This document shows positions 47,263 through 56,771 of a stretch of DNA of 64,000 bases, one piece after another. The translations under genes and the position numbers were made by a program. Source of the DNA: Arsukibacterium perlucidum DSM 18276 (lineage in GTDB: Bacteria; Pseudomonadota; Gammaproteobacteria; Enterobacterales; Alteromonadaceae). A model generated the notes under the pieces. It searched no databases. It saw only the letters and a list, made by a program, of their open reading frames with translations, and was not told the origin of the DNA. The DNA lies in the NCBI RefSeq assembly GCF_000382165.1, contig NZ_KB907703.1, positions 124,001 to 188,000 of the forward strand. Direction: 5' to 3'. Position 1 is the first letter of the stretch. Every line of letters begins with the position of its first letter.

Positions 47263-47499
47263 ATGAGCGAACAACAAAACAACCCGTTACATGGCATTAA
47301 GCTGGAGCAAATTGTTAGCGCGCTGGTCGATCATTACGGCTGGCCAGAGCTCGCAAGGCGAATAGATATTAACTGCTTTAAAACCGACCCGTCAGTTAAA
47401 AGTAGCTTAAAATTTTTGCGCCGCACCCCCTGGGCCCGCGAAAAAACTGAAGCGCTGTTTATAGCCACTAATTTACATGTTGGGCTACAGCAGGAATAG
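47263..47499 (+). CDS. VF530 family DNA-binding protein
   Basis: A 78-residue VF530 (DUF2132) domain protein. [40 protein letters not shown] and [12 protein letters not shown] are the family motifs. Structural work on Vibrio fischeri VF530 proposed DNA binding; its role is not known. GGCAGGAG precedes ATG 47263. Confidence 0.92.
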   Translation: MSEQQNNPLHGIKLEQIVSALVDHYGWPELARRIDINCFKTDPSVKSSLKFLRRTPWAREKTEALFIATNLHVGLQQE

Positions 47500-47829
47500 T
47501 AAGCAAATACCTTGAGCAAAGCTGTCATCAACTTTTATCTGCCACTATTCGATTATATTAACAATTGGATCTGACCCCATTAGTTCCTTTTTTTGACTTA
47601 ATTAGCTCCGACCTTTTCCCACTTTGGCTCCTAAAATATTCAGCGCCCTGCTCATTGTCGGTGCAATTACATTAACGCTTGGTAAATTGCCCTTCTGCCC
47701 CCAGTTTACTAATACGCCCAGTCAGTCCAGCAACGCAGTTCACCCAGGCGCTAAGGCCTTGCCCCTCTTTTAATGAGCTAACACCGGTTAGCGAAGTGCC
47801 ATACCACCTAATTATTTACGGAGAAAAAC
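47500..47829. other. gene-free gap with repeat copy and possible decayed frame
   Basis: A 330-bp gap between the VF530 and MDR genes. It holds one copy of the 46-bp direct repeat (47541-47586) and a T-rich stretch near 47587. On the minus strand 47675-47815 is open for 47 codons without a start and ends in GAEGQFTKR, perhaps a remnant of a lost gene. Nothing intact is seen. Confidence 0.6.
47541..47586. repeat. 46-bp direct repeat, copy 1
   Basis: Shares 41 of 46 positions with 49557-49602 in the same orientation, including a 24-bp exact core starting ATTAACAATTGGATCTGACC. Read on the minus strand the core gives GGGGTCAGATCCAATT, a sequence type often seen beside IS200/RAYT-like elements. 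It bounds a 2-kb segment. Confidence 0.75.
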
Positions 47830-48957
47830 ATGTCGGACACTAACATCGAACTTATTTCCACCATTAGCGAAGACAACAAACTGGAACTTGCCCTGCGCGA
47901 GATTGAGATCCCTCAGCCCGGCGAAAACGACGTGGTTATCCGTATCGAAGCCGCCCCTATAAACCCGTCTGACCTGGGCGTGATGTTCAGCGCGGCGGAT
48001 ATGACCACTGCCAGCCAGTCCGGTAGCGCCGATCGCCCGCTCATCAATGCTGATGTCCCGGCCAGGTTGATGGCTGCCGTTAAAAAGCGGGTTGGTAAAG
48101 CTATACCCGTAGGCAATGAAGGGGCCGGTACCGTCATCGCTGTCGGCTCATCAGCTGCTGCGCAAAGCCTGATGGGCAAAACCGTTGCGGTAATTGGCGG
48201 TGGTAGCTACCGCAAATATCTCTGTGCCAATGTTCGAAGCTGTCTTGAACTGGAGCCGGATACCACTGCAGCTGAAGGTGCTTCGAGCTTTGTTAACCCG
48301 CTGACGGCCCTGACCATGGTAGAAACCATGCGCGCTGAAGGTCACAAGGCAATTGTTCACGCGGCCGCCGCCTCTAACCTCGGACAAATGCTTAACCGCA
48401 TCTGTATCGCCGACGGTATCGACCTGGTTAATATCGTCCGCAAGCCGGAACAGGAAGCCTTGCTGCGCGACCAGGGTGCCAAATACGTGGTTAACTCCAG
48501 TAGTGACAGCTTTATGGCAGACCTTACTCAGGCACTAATCGACACCGGCGCGACTATCGCGTTCGACCCTATTGGTGGCGGTAAATTAGCGAGTGATATT
48601 CTCACCTGCATGGAAGCCGCCGTCACCCGCGATATCACTGAATACAGCGTGTATGGTTCTGACATCTATAAACAGGTTTATATTTATGGCGGGCTTGATC
48701 GCGGACCCATCACGCTAAACCGCAACTTTGGTTTTGCCTGGGGTGTGAACGGCTTTTTATTGTTTAATGCGTTGGGGAAACTAAGCAAGGAAACCACCAT
48801 TTCTATGCGCAAACGCATAGCCGCCGAGATCAAAACGACCTTCGCCAGTCACTACACCCACGAAGTATCACTGGCCGGTGCTTTACAACTGGATGCGATA
48901 GCGGTTTATGGCAAACAGGCTACCGGAGAGAAGTTCTTAATCAAACCACAGAGCTAA
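47830..48957 (+). CDS. MDR-family NAD(P)-dependent oxidoreductase (quinone oxidoreductase-like)
   Basis: A 375-residue medium-chain dehydrogenase/reductase. The N-terminal GroES-like fold has IRIEAAPINPSDLGVMFS and VGNEGAGTVIAVGSSAA; the Rossmann part has AIVHAAAASNLGQMLNRIC and a ATIAFDPIGGGKLASDI segment. The zinc-ligand cysteines of alcohol dehydrogenases are absent, so it belongs with the zinc-free QOR-like branch. GGAG precedes ATG 47830. It is bracketed by the two 46-bp repeats, with no functional link to its neighbours, and may be acquired cargo. Confidence 0.85.
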   Translation: MSDTNIELISTISEDNKLELALREIEIPQPGENDVVIRIEAAPINPSDLGVMFSAADMTTASQSGSADRPLINADVPARLMAAVKKRVGKAIPVGNEGAGTVIAVGSSAAAQSLMGKTVAVIGGGSYRKYLCANVRSCLELEPDTTAAEGASSFVNPLTALTMVETMRAEGHKAIVHAAAASNLGQMLNRICIADGIDLVNIVRKPEQEALLRDQGAKYVVNSSSDSFMADLTQALIDTGATIAFDPIGGGKLASDILTCMEAAVTRDITEYSVYGSDIYKQVYIYGGLDRGPITLNRNFGFAWGVNGFLLFNALGKLSKETTISMRKRIAAEIKTTFASHYTHEVSLAGALQLDAIAVYGKQATGEKFLIKPQS

Positions 48958-48987
48958 CATTTAATCTCTGGGCCGCAAGGCCATCCC

Positions 48988-49020
48988 AGGCTGCTGGCGT
49001 CAGTTTGACGCCAGCAGCCT
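48988..49020. repeat. perfect 15-bp inverted repeat downstream of MDR gene
   Basis: AGGCTGCTGGCGTCA pairs perfectly with its complement around a three-base loop (49003-49005). The sequence after it is GAAGCTGG, with no T-run, so it is a poor rho-independent terminator; a second small hairpin (GGCC/GGCC with GCAA) precedes it. It could be a terminator needing Rho, or a site. Confidence 0.7.
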
Positions 49021-49061
49021 GAAGCTGGTTAAAAATCAATGTCACTGACCCTTTTGATCAA

Positions 49062-49487
49062 TTACAACCGTTTCACCATATAGTATTTACAACCGGTTTC
49101 AGGGTAGTTTTCCTGTACCCACTGCACGTGGTAACCATGTTTTTTATAAAATGGCATGGCTTGAAAATTTAAGGTATCGAGCAGACAATTTACACAGCCT
49201 CTCTTTTTAGCGGCCTGCTCTATGGTCTGCAATATTTTGCTGCCAATATCCTGTCCTCTCAAAGCTTCTGATACCCACAACGTATTAATCTGCAACCAAT
49301 TGCCAAATGTCCTGCCTGCAGACCCGGCAATAACTTCACCATTGTCGTCTTTGACTTGCACCGCTATCGGCAGTCTTTCCTTCACCTCCCAATTCGCCCA
49401 GTTAAATTCAGCTATTTTCATATCCAGCAGGTCAATTAATGCTTGCTCGGGTTGATCTAACACTTCTATTCTCATCGCAATACTCAT
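49062..49487 (-). CDS. GNAT family N-acetyltransferase
   Basis: A 141-residue acetyltransferase with motif A in LWVSEALRGQDIGSKILQTI (R-G-x-x-I-G), and a family C-terminal FYKKHGY motif in AMPFYKKHGYHVQW. It resembles the small single-domain GNATs, with no sign of substrate. It lies inside the repeat-bounded segment, convergent to the MDR gene. Start at ATG 49487 or ATG 49475. Confidence 0.82.
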   Translation of the reverse strand: MSIAMRIEVLDQPEQALIDLLDMKIAEFNWANWEVKERLPIAVQVKDDNGEVIAGSAGRTFGNWLQINTLWVSEALRGQDIGSKILQTIEQAAKKRGCVNCLLDTLNFQAMPFYKKHGYHVQWVQENYPETGCKYYMVKRL

Positions 49488-49556
49488 ACAAATGAATTAT
49501 TTCCGTCTCACTGCTTACATGTAGCTTGCCTGCAGCTCTTCAAAAAGTATTTCACT

Positions 49557-49602
49557 GCCACTATTGGATCCCATTAACAATTGGATCTGACCCCATAAGT
49601 TC
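49557..49602. repeat. 46-bp direct repeat, copy 2
   Basis: Second copy of the repeat at 47541-47586, same orientation, five differences. On the minus strand it encodes the last residues of the neighbouring metallopeptidase-like gene (ELMGSDPIVNGIQ), so the repeat has replaced or extended that gene's 3' end. Confidence 0.75.
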
Positions 49603-51000
49603 ATTGCTATTGCAGTCGATGTGAGTTACCACAAGCTGATCAATGCTTGTTAGATGAACATTGGGGTCTTTACTGTCTGAAAGCTTCTTGTTAATTACTT
49701 TAAATACCGAGTTTAACAACGCAATGTCGATGGCTACTCCTTCATTCGATTTGGCTATAACCTGATTGATAAAATTTAGCGTAAAGTCGCGCCCGTAGGT
49801 TCTTTCAACCTGAAGAAGTAAGAGAGGACCAAAAATATAACGTTGAGAATACTGATCTAAAGAAGTCATAGCGTGCTTCAAAGTATGAATATTTGACGTA
49901 GTGGGGTTTTCGGCAAGTGATTGTTGAAGCTCGCAAACTTTATTGTCTAGTGCTGCTTGTCCGAATTTTTCTCCGGTAGAAATAAGGGAAATATATTCAG
50001 CAATCGATTCATTAACAAGTAAGGATAGAGATCCGCCCTGAGACAAACCAGGCATACATAAGTGAGAATACTCATGAACTAAAAACGAAAAATCATCAAC
50101 ATAGTTGTCCAGATTATTACCTGACAAAAATGGTTTCAGGGTACTTTTGTTTCCTACTGATACAATGGCATTAGTTGACGCCCACATCCATGATCTTCTT
50201 CGATCAAGGCTTTCTAATTCAAGAAACATAAAGGGTACTTCACTACCTATGTCGCATGACAAGAGCGACTTTGTAGAGTCAATTACATCAGTCCAATTTG
50301 TTCCTATTGAAAAATGAGTATCTCTGTGCTGACTACTCTCGATGATATGAGTTCCTTGATATGCTGAGCTTTTATAGCTTCCAGCAACGAGCATTGGTGA
50401 TGAAGGGTGTGTAGTCTTAAACTTTGCTTTCGGCCCGCTTCGTTCAATGTCTCCTGCGATATAAATAAGCGAACATGACGGACAATCAATAGTCAAATCA
50501 TAGGTAACTAGATTGTGTACTTTATCATTTTTGTATGTAAAGAAAGTAGGAAATAAAGCGCTCTGTAATCCGTCTGTCCGCAATCCAGAATCATTAAAGG
50601 CGATATTCCCTTTCCAATCTTTTGCGGCTTGTTCGGAGCTTACGTAAACAGGAAATTTACCAGTATAAAGAAATGAAATTGATGAAGGAACGTAGTTACT
50701 TGATTGAGTGCCAGCAGTCGGTATCACATACGCAGACGACTCATAACGAGGACTTTCCTGCAGGCGTTTGTACGCTAATCTAACACCAGAGCCATCTCTT
50801 ACCTCTTTAATATTAAGTCCATGATTTAACAGATATGCCGAATTCCCATCGAGTTCAAAATTTTCAAGTGTAATATCACCTGTGATAATTCCTTCTGAGA
50901 TGTCTATTGTAAGCGTTCCTCGAATGGTAGGCACGCCTCTGGCCGGGAAACAAATTAAACATATCAGGACTACGATAAACGCTGTTTTAATCATTTTCAT
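49561..51000 (-). CDS. secreted metallopeptidase-like protein (M1-like), 3' end in repeat
   Basis: A 479-residue protein with a signal peptide (KTAFIVVLICLICFPARG). A gluzincin-type zinc motif is present: HEYSH (309-313) with a downstream NESIAEY in which Glu331 would be the third ligand. The spacing is HEYSH then 17 residues then E, against 18 in classical M1 enzymes, so activity is uncertain. The N-terminal half is beta-rich. Codons are visibly more A+T-rich than in neighbouring genes, suggesting transfer. The last dozen residues come from the 46-bp repeat, so the natural C-terminus may be lost. I start at ATG 51000, at the signal peptide; the frame is open to 51054. Confidence 0.65.
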   Translation of the reverse strand: MKMIKTAFIVVLICLICFPARGVPTIRGTLTIDISEGIITGDITLENFELDGNSAYLLNHGLNIKEVRDGSGVRLAYKRLQESPRYESSAYVIPTAGTQSSNYVPSSISFLYTGKFPVYVSSEQAAKDWKGNIAFNDSGLRTDGLQSALFPTFFTYKNDKVHNLVTYDLTIDCPSCSLIYIAGDIERSGPKAKFKTTHPSSPMLVAGSYKSSAYQGTHIIESSQHRDTHFSIGTNWTDVIDSTKSLLSCDIGSEVPFMFLELESLDRRRSWMWASTNAIVSVGNKSTLKPFLSGNNLDNYVDDFSFLVHEYSHLCMPGLSQGGSLSLLVNESIAEYISLISTGEKFGQAALDNKVCELQQSLAENPTTSNIHTLKHAMTSLDQYSQRYIFGPLLLLQVERTYGRDFTLNFINQVIAKSNEGVAIDIALLNSVFKVINKKLSDSKDPNVHLTSIDQLVVTHIDCNSNELMGSDPIVNGIQ

Positions 51001-51039
51001 TTTTTTAAATTTTAGGGGCAGAACAAAATTATACAAAAT

Positions 51040-51067
51040 AACTCCGGTGCGCAAGCATACCGGAGTT
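51040..51067 (-). terminator. hairpin downstream of the purine salvage genes
   Basis: Inverted repeat AACTCCGGT/ACCGGAGTT with a ten-base loop, followed on the minus strand by an A+T-rich stretch ATTTTGTATAATTTTG. It is a plausible end of the deoB-deoD-gpt-deaminase transcript, of moderate strength. Confidence 0.6.
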
Positions 51068-51134
51068 ATGGTATTGATCAGGTTTGAAATGGGTATAGAT
51101 AGGAGCAGACAGAGACACGCTGTTAGCTATGACC

Positions 51135-51160
51135 ACTAGCCATTATAACTAGCCATTATA
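51135..51160. repeat. 13-bp perfect tandem duplication over a stop codon
   Basis: ACTAGCCATTATA occurs twice in direct succession (51135-51147, 51148-51160). The duplicated unit contains the deaminase gene's stop codon at its end. A replication-slippage product; the gene still ends at the first stop. Confidence 0.8.
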
Positions 51161-51718
51161 AATAGTGCCGCCGTCATTTAAGTAATCACCCAGTACCTTG
51201 GCGGCAGCTTCACGCTGCACTAACCGCACTACCTCGATGCCGGCATCGGCTAAGTATTGATAGCTACTGGCGTCGACCGGGCCTTCATCAAAGCCTATCG
51301 CTCTGGCATCGTCGGCGGTGGCTGCACACACCAAACGTTTTACCCCGCTCCATAGCGTGCCACCTAAGCACATGGCGCAGGGCTCACAGGAGGTAAACAA
51401 CTCGCGCTTAACGCCATCAGCATTCAGGCTAAAGCTTTGTAACTGTTGCTCGGCCAGCATTATCGCGACCATTTCACCGTGGGCGGCTGAGTTATGCATT
51501 GGCATTACCCGGTTAACCCCGACACTTATCAGCTTGCCGCTGCTGCAATCAAAAATAGCGCTGCCAAAAGGGCCGCCAGTACCGCGCAGCACGTTTTGCT
51601 TGGATAGCTCTATTGCCAACGCCATTTTTTCGTCGTCATCAGCATAGGTTTTCTGCCAGTCGACGACCTCGTTAATCCACTCTGGCAACGCTATTGTTAC
51701 CTGTTGTACTGCCGTCAT
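51149..51718 (-). CDS. nucleoside deaminase (guanine/cytosine deaminase-like)
   Basis: A 189-residue zinc enzyme of the cytidine deaminase superfamily. Ligands are His80 and catalytic Glu82 (HGEM instead of the more common HAE) and Cys114/Cys117 in CEPCAMCLGG. The flanking GGPFGSAIFD and LWSGVKRLVCAATADDA are typical of GuaD/TadA-like purine deaminases. Its place in a purine salvage operon points to guanine or adenosine-type bases, as inference. It follows gpt by 4 bp. Confidence 0.85.
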   Translation of the reverse strand: MTAVQQVTIALPEWINEVVDWQKTYADDDEKMALAIELSKQNVLRGTGGPFGSAIFDCSSGKLISVGVNRVMPMHNSAAHGEMVAIMLAEQQLQSFSLNADGVKRELFTSCEPCAMCLGGTLWSGVKRLVCAATADDARAIGFDEGPVDASSYQYLADAGIEVVRLVQREAAAKVLGDYLNDGGTIYNG

Positions 51719-51722
51719 AGAA

Positions 51723-52193
51723 TTAATGCTCCGCCAGAGGTTTGCTGTAGGCTAATTCCATATCCCACGGCAGCTGGATCCAGGTATCCTGCTCAATATC
51801 AGTAACATAATGGTCTACTAACGGCTTACCCTGTGGCTTGGCATACACGGTAACAAAGCATGCCTGCGGAAAGTGTTCGCGCAGGGCGCGGGCGGTTTCC
51901 CCGGTATCAACTAAATCATCAACAATTAGCAGTTTGGCGTTATCCTGCAAACTGGCATCTTTTAAAATACGTAAACTGCCTTGTTTATCGTGCTCGTAGC
52001 TGGCAACACAAATACTATCAATCACCCGGATATTCAGCTCGCGGGCTAAAATAGCCGCCGGTACCAGGCCACCGCGGCTAACCGCGACTATGGCACTGAA
52101 ATCCTGGCCCAGTAACTGTTGCGCCAGTTCTTTAGTGGCACGATGAAAGGCTTCCCAGGACACATAAAACATCTTATTGGTGGTAAGTGACAT
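51723..52193 (-). CDS. gpt: xanthine-guanine phosphoribosyltransferase
   Basis: Converts guanine and xanthine with PRPP to GMP and XMP. The 156 residues show AIVAVSRGGLVPAAILAREL and the PRPP loop LLIVDDLVDTGETARAL, and match E. coli Gpt (152) throughout, ending DTWIQLPWDMELAYSKP. It is in the purine salvage operon between deoD and the deaminase gene. Confidence 0.95.
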   Translation of the reverse strand: MSLTTNKMFYVSWEAFHRATKELAQQLLGQDFSAIVAVSRGGLVPAAILARELNIRVIDSICVASYEHDKQGSLRILKDASLQDNAKLLIVDDLVDTGETARALREHFPQACFVTVYAKPQGKPLVDHYVTDIEQDTWIQLPWDMELAYSKPLAEH

Positions 52194-52247
52194 AATTTTT
52201 CCGGCCGCTTTTAAACTAAATGACTTATTAAATAGTTATATAAATAA

Positions 52248-52949
52248 CTAGATTAATGACAAAGCAATTTCAACCATTTCATTGAAGCTGGTCTGGCGCA
52301 AATCGGCATCCAGCGCTTCACCGGTTCGGATATGATCGCTTACCGTTAAAATAGCCAGGGCATTAATGCCATACTCAGCTGCAACGCCATACAGACCCGC
52401 CGCTTCCATTTCAACCGCTAATACACCATATTTCTCCAGGGTATCGAACAGGGTTTCGCTTGGGTTGTAGAATAAATCAGAGGTAAAGACATTCCCTACC
52501 TTGACATTAATTTGTTTAGCACGGGCGGCATTTACCGCTTTTTCAAGCAAATCGTAGTTCGCTAATGCCGCAAAATCCATACCGGCCAGACGGTTGCGAT
52601 TAACATTTGAATCCGTGCTGGCGCCCATGGCGATGACGACATCACGTACCTTCACTTCACGTGGTAAGGCACCACAGGAACCAATCCGGATAATATTTTT
52701 AACACCGTAGAATTTGGCTAATTCGGTCGCATACAGTGACATCGACGGCACACCCATGCCAGAGCCCAGTACGCTTACCTGCTTACCCTGATAAGTGCCG
52801 GTATAGCCAAACATATTGCGCACGGTATTAACGCAAACAGCATCGGTTAAAAAAGTTTCGGCAATATGTTTGGCCCGCAGCGGATCACCAGGCATTAATA
52901 CCGTTTGGGCAAAAGCGTTGTCAGCAGCGTTAATATGAGGAGTAGCCAT
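52248..52949 (-). CDS. deoD: purine-nucleoside phosphorylase DeoD
   Basis: Phosphorolyses purine (deoxy)nucleosides to base and (deoxy)ribose 1-phosphate; hexamer. The 233-residue protein has [58 protein letters not shown] and [16 protein letters not shown] with the base-contacting region; length matches E. coli DeoD (239). It lies 9 bp after deoB. Confidence 0.97.
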   Translation of the reverse strand: MATPHINAADNAFAQTVLMPGDPLRAKHIAETFLTDAVCVNTVRNMFGYTGTYQGKQVSVLGSGMGVPSMSLYATELAKFYGVKNIIRIGSCGALPREVKVRDVVIAMGASTDSNVNRNRLAGMDFAALANYDLLEKAVNAARAKQINVKVGNVFTSDLFYNPSETLFDTLEKYGVLAVEMEAAGLYGVAAEYGINALAILTVSDHIRTGEALDADLRQTSFNEMVEIALSLI

Positions 52950-52958
52950 AATTTTCTC

Positions 52959-54167
52959 TTAATGTAATTTATCAATAAAGGAATCGCCATGCGCCATGGC
53001 GTCCAGCTTAAAATAATCGGCCAGGGTCTGGCCTATATCAGCAAAGCTCATGCGCTCGCCCAAATTAGTACTGGCAAGACCGGGCTGATATGCCAGTACC
53101 GGAATATATTCCCTGGTATGTTCGGTACCCGGCCAGGTAGGATCGCAGCCATGATCAGCAGTCATTAGCAGTAAAGTATCGGCAGCACAGGCATCAAGCA
53201 GCTCAGGCAAGCGGCTGTCGAAGTACTCCAATGCTTCGCCATAGCCAATTGCATCGCGGCGATGGCCGTAATTCTGGTCAAAATCAACCAGATTAGTAAA
53301 CACCAGGCTGCGCTCTGGCTGCTTTTTCATTTGCAGTAGTGTGGTATCAATCAGTGCCGCCAGGCCTGTGGCTTTAATATTTTCGCTGATCCCCTGATGG
53401 GCATAGATATCAGCAATTTTACCAATACTGATTACCGTGCCACCTGCGCCGGTTAACTTATCCAGCACGGTAGGCGCCGGCGGTAATACCGAGTAATCCC
53501 GACGATTGCCGGTGCGGGCATAATTGTCCGGGCTATCGCCCAGAAACGGCCGGGCGATAACCCTGCCAATGTTGTACTCATCCAATAATTCGCGGGCAAC
53601 CCGACAAAAACTCAGCAGCTTTTCCAGGCCAAAATGCTGTTCATGAGCGGCAACCTGAAATACGCTGTCAGCAGAGGTATAACATATGGGCTTACCGGTT
53701 TTAATATGTTCATCACCCAACTTACGCAGAATATCGGTACCTGACGCATGACAGTTACCTAAAATACCGCTCACCCCCGTACGCTGACACAATTCAGCAA
53801 CCAGCTCTGGCGGAAAACTGTCGGTTTTCTGCTCAAAATAGCCCCAGTCAAATAATACCGGTACTCCGGCCATTTCCCAGTGGCCACTGGGTGTGTCTTT
53901 ACCGCTGCTAAGCTCTCGGGCATAACCATAAGCCCCTACCGGCATGGCACTGTCGACGACTTGTGGTGCGGTGCCGGCAGCAGCGGTTGCCGCCTTTACC
54001 AGGCCCAAACGTGCCAGATTAGGTAACGCCAGCTGGCGGCCTTTTTGTTTCATAAACTCACGGGCAATGCTACCAAAAGTGTTAGCACCAACATCGCCAA
54101 AACGATCAGCATCAGGCGCGCTGCCAATACCAAAACTGTCCAGAACCAGGATTACCGCCTTTGCCAT
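52959..54167 (-). CDS. deoB: phosphopentomutase
   Basis: Interconverts (deoxy)ribose 1- and 5-phosphates; metalloenzyme of the alkaline phosphatase superfamily. The 402 residues begin [20 protein letters not shown] with the metal-binding aspartate and nucleophile region, have [18 protein letters not shown], and end with the metal motif [21 protein letters not shown] use ATG 54167, preceded by GGGAG; the frame continues upstream to 54266 without a family match. First gene of the salvage operon. Confidence 0.96.
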   Translation of the reverse strand: MAKAVILVLDSFGIGSAPDADRFGDVGANTFGSIAREFMKQKGRQLALPNLARLGLVKAATAAAGTAPQVVDSAMPVGAYGYARELSSGKDTPSGHWEMAGVPVLFDWGYFEQKTDSFPPELVAELCQRTGVSGILGNCHASGTDILRKLGDEHIKTGKPICYTSADSVFQVAAHEQHFGLEKLLSFCRVARELLDEYNIGRVIARPFLGDSPDNYARTGNRRDYSVLPPAPTVLDKLTGAGGTVISIGKIADIYAHQGISENIKATGLAALIDTTLLQMKKQPERSLVFTNLVDFDQNYGHRRDAIGYGEALEYFDSRLPELLDACAADTLLLMTADHGCDPTWPGTEHTREYIPVLAYQPGLASTNLGERMSFADIGQTLADYFKLDAMAHGDSFIDKLH

Positions 54168-54360
54168 ACTGTGGACTCCCACTGTAAAAATGCACCAGCC
54201 AAATCTGAGCGACTGCCTTACAGGCCAGCGTTGCCCAGATCCTGAATAAATAAAAAGGGCACGCACTTTAATATGCTACCCGGCGTTTTACAAGTTTAAC
54301 TATTACTTTGGGGCTTCAGCGGGCTTTTAGCAAGCTTTAGCGCCAGCAAGCAGCCGACAA

Positions 54361-54387
54361 AAAACGGCGCAAAAGCGCCGTTTTTGA
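54361..54387 (-). terminator. rho-independent terminator after prolyl oligopeptidase gene
   Basis: Stem AACGGCGC/GCGCCGTT with loop AAAA, flanked by A and T runs, so it may serve both strands; on the minus strand it follows the S9 peptidase gene by about 20 bp. Confidence 0.88.
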
Positions 54388-54406
54388 TCCTACATAATTT
54401 ACAGCT

Positions 54407-56569
54407 TTATTGCGGTAACTGCTGGTATCCCATGTTGTACAGAGTAAAACTGAAAATATCAGCAGCTTGGTCAATTACCATTGACACAGGCATGCCAGCG
54501 CCGTGGCCAGCATTAACGTCAATCCGGATTAATTGTGGATTAACCTTAGTTGCTTTTGCTTGCAACTCTGCTGCAAATTTAAAAGAATGCGCAGGTACTA
54601 CCCGGTCATCGTGATCAGCCGTGGTTACCATAGTGGCCGGGTACGTTACCCCTTCCTTCACATTATGCACCGGCGAATAACCCTTTAAATACTGAAACAT
54701 GTCAGCAGACTGCTCAGCAGTGCCATAGTCGTAAGCCCAGCCGGCACCTGCGGTAAAGGTATGATAGCGCAGCATGTCCAGTACACCTACTGCAGGCAAC
54801 GCCACCTGAAACAGCTCTGGCCGTTGGGTCATAGCCGCGCCTACCAGTAAACCACCGTTAGAGCCGCCGCGAATAGCCAGCTTGCCTGCAGAAGTGTACT
54901 GTTGTTGCTGCAAATACTCTGCGGCAGCAATAAAGTCATCGAACACGTTTTGTTTTTGCAGTTGCACCCCGGCAGTATGCCAGGCCTTACCGTATTCGCC
55001 GCCACCGCGCAGGTTTGCTACCGCATAAACACCGCCCATTTCCATCCACACCGCATTTGCTACGCTGAAAGAGGGGGTCAGGCTGACATTAAAGCCACCA
55101 TAACCATACAAAATAGTCGGGTTGGTGCCGTCTTTTTTCAGGCCTTTTTTATAACTGATAATCATCGGCACTTTTGTGCCATCTTTTGAGGTATAGAAAA
55201 CCTGCTCTGAGGTATAGCTTTCCGGATTAAAGTCTATTTTCGGGCTGTTATATAAATCAGATTTGCCGCTATCAGGCTGCAAAGCATAAATGCTGGATGG
55301 CGTTGTATAGTTAGCAAACGAATAATACAACTGCTCAGCGTCTTTTTTGCCACTGAAACCACCGGCACTGCCAACACCCGGTAGTTCGATATCGCGGATA
55401 TGTTTACCGCTGTAATCATATTGCTTTACCTTGGCTATGGCATCGACCATATAGTTGGCAAACAAGTAGCCCGCGCCTTTGCTGATCCGCAACACATTGT
55501 CAGTTTCCGGGATCAATTCCTGCCAGTTATCAGGGGTCGGCCTGGCAGCAGACGTTACCACAACTTTACGATTGGGGGCATTTAGATTAGTCACCAGATA
55601 TAACTTATCGCCTTCGTTATCCAGTAAATTAGTATCAGAGTCGGTATGATCCAAAATAGTAACGAATTCACTATTTTCTTTGGTTAAATCTTTTAAAAAT
55701 AATTTATTACCTGAGGTGGATACCGCAGCTGACACCAGCAGGTATTTATCGTCTTCCGTTACCGCTGCGCCAACATAACGATGCTTCTGCTCTGCAATCC
55801 CACCAAACACCACCTGGTCGTCGCTTTGCGCCGTTCCCAGCTTATGGAAGTAAAGTTTATGCTGGTCGGTCATTGCCGACAATTCACTGCCCTCTGGCTT
55901 GTCATAACTGGAATAAAAGAAGCCATCATTGCCTACCCAGGAAATACCACTGAACTTAACATCGATTAGGGTGGGCTCCAGCTGCTCTTTAGTTTTGGCA
56001 TCAATAACGATTATTTTACGCCAGTCGCTGCCACCTTCCGAGATAGCATAAGCGGCCAGGCTGCCATCACGGGAAAACTCAATATCAGCAAGCGATGTAG
56101 TGCCATCTTCGCTGAAGGTATTAGGGTCTAAAAATACTTCCGCTGCACCGCCGTCTTTTTGCCGGTACAACACAAACTGGTTTTGTAAGCCGTCGTTTTT
56201 GTAAAAGTAATGATAGTCACCCTCTTTAAAAGGCGCGCCAATCCGTTCAAAATTCCAGGATTTCTCTAACTTGGCACGGACCTCGTCCCGAAAAGGGATC
56301 TGTTTCAGGTAAGAGAACGTCACCTCGTTCTGGGCTTTTACCCAGGCTTCAGTCTCGCTGCTGCGATCATCTTCCAGCCAGCGATAAGGATCAGCGACAT
56401 TGTTTCCGAAATAGTTGTCTACGGTGTCACCCATTCGGGTATCGGGGTATTGCAGCTGCTGACGTTGCTCAGTACTCACGGTGATATCCTGGCTTGTTGT
56501 TACATCTTGTTTAGCGCCGCCACATGCGCTGAGCATAGCCGCCGCTAACACGGTAATAGCATATTTCAT
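54407..56569 (-). CDS. prolyl oligopeptidase family serine peptidase, lipoprotein
   Basis: A 720-residue S9A-type peptidase cutting after proline in short peptides. It begins [17 protein letters not shown], a lipoprotein signal with lipobox cysteine at residue 16, so it is anchored in the periplasmic face. N-terminal [21 protein letters not shown] is typical of POP. The catalytic triad is visible as Ser570 in [13 protein letters not shown], Asp655 in [13 protein letters not shown] and His689 in NAGHGAG. The propeller domain lies between. It is transcribed alone, with a terminator following. Confidence 0.94.
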   Translation of the reverse strand: MKYAITVLAAAMLSACGGAKQDVTTSQDITVSTEQRQQLQYPDTRMGDTVDNYFGNNVADPYRWLEDDRSSETEAWVKAQNEVTFSYLKQIPFRDEVRAKLEKSWNFERIGAPFKEGDYHYFYKNDGLQNQFVLYRQKDGGAAEVFLDPNTFSEDGTTSLADIEFSRDGSLAAYAISEGGSDWRKIIVIDAKTKEQLEPTLIDVKFSGISWVGNDGFFYSSYDKPEGSELSAMTDQHKLYFHKLGTAQSDDQVVFGGIAEQKHRYVGAAVTEDDKYLLVSAAVSTSGNKLFLKDLTKENSEFVTILDHTDSDTNLLDNEGDKLYLVTNLNAPNRKVVVTSAARPTPDNWQELIPETDNVLRISKGAGYLFANYMVDAIAKVKQYDYSGKHIRDIELPGVGSAGGFSGKKDAEQLYYSFANYTTPSSIYALQPDSGKSDLYNSPKIDFNPESYTSEQVFYTSKDGTKVPMIISYKKGLKKDGTNPTILYGYGGFNVSLTPSFSVANAVWMEMGGVYAVANLRGGGEYGKAWHTAGVQLQKQNVFDDFIAAAEYLQQQQYTSAGKLAIRGGSNGGLLVGAAMTQRPELFQVALPAVGVLDMLRYHTFTAGAGWAYDYGTAEQSADMFQYLKGYSPVHNVKEGVTYPATMVTTADHDDRVVPAHSFKFAAELQAKATKVNPQLIRIDVNAGHGAGMPVSMVIDQAADIFSFTLYNMGYQQLPQ

Positions 56570-56736
56570 GGAAACTCCGATGTTGATGTTTTTGTAATTG
56601 TTATTAGATTTATTTTTTGAAAAACGGGCTTGAGCTTAGCAAACTTAAAGCCGGCTGCCTATTTCAACTAACTGAAATTTATGTGGACTCAAAGCGAAGT
56701 ACCGGGTAATCGAAGATTACGCCGGGCAGAAAAAGC

Positions 56737-56764
56737 AAAACGCCAGCATTTCGCTGGCGTTTTA
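56737..56764 (-). terminator. terminator after tRNA-Phe pair
   Basis: Eleven-base-pair stem AAAACGCCAGC/GCTGGCGTTTT with loop ATTTC; the T-rich side lies on the minus strand after the tRNA genes. Confidence 0.85.
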
Positions 56765-56771
56765 ACTTTAG

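Noticed and set aside
47675-47815. Minus-strand open stretch ending GAEGQFTKR in the gap before the MDR gene
   Set aside because: It has no start codon, no recognised motif and only 47 codons; I cannot tell a decayed gene from chance, so it is mentioned only in the gap entry.
48988-49020. Strong inverted repeat as rho-independent terminator
   Set aside because: No T-run follows; reported as an inverted repeat instead.
54168-54266. Longer start for deoB
   Set aside because: The extra residues are not family-like and ATG 54167 has GGGAG upstream.
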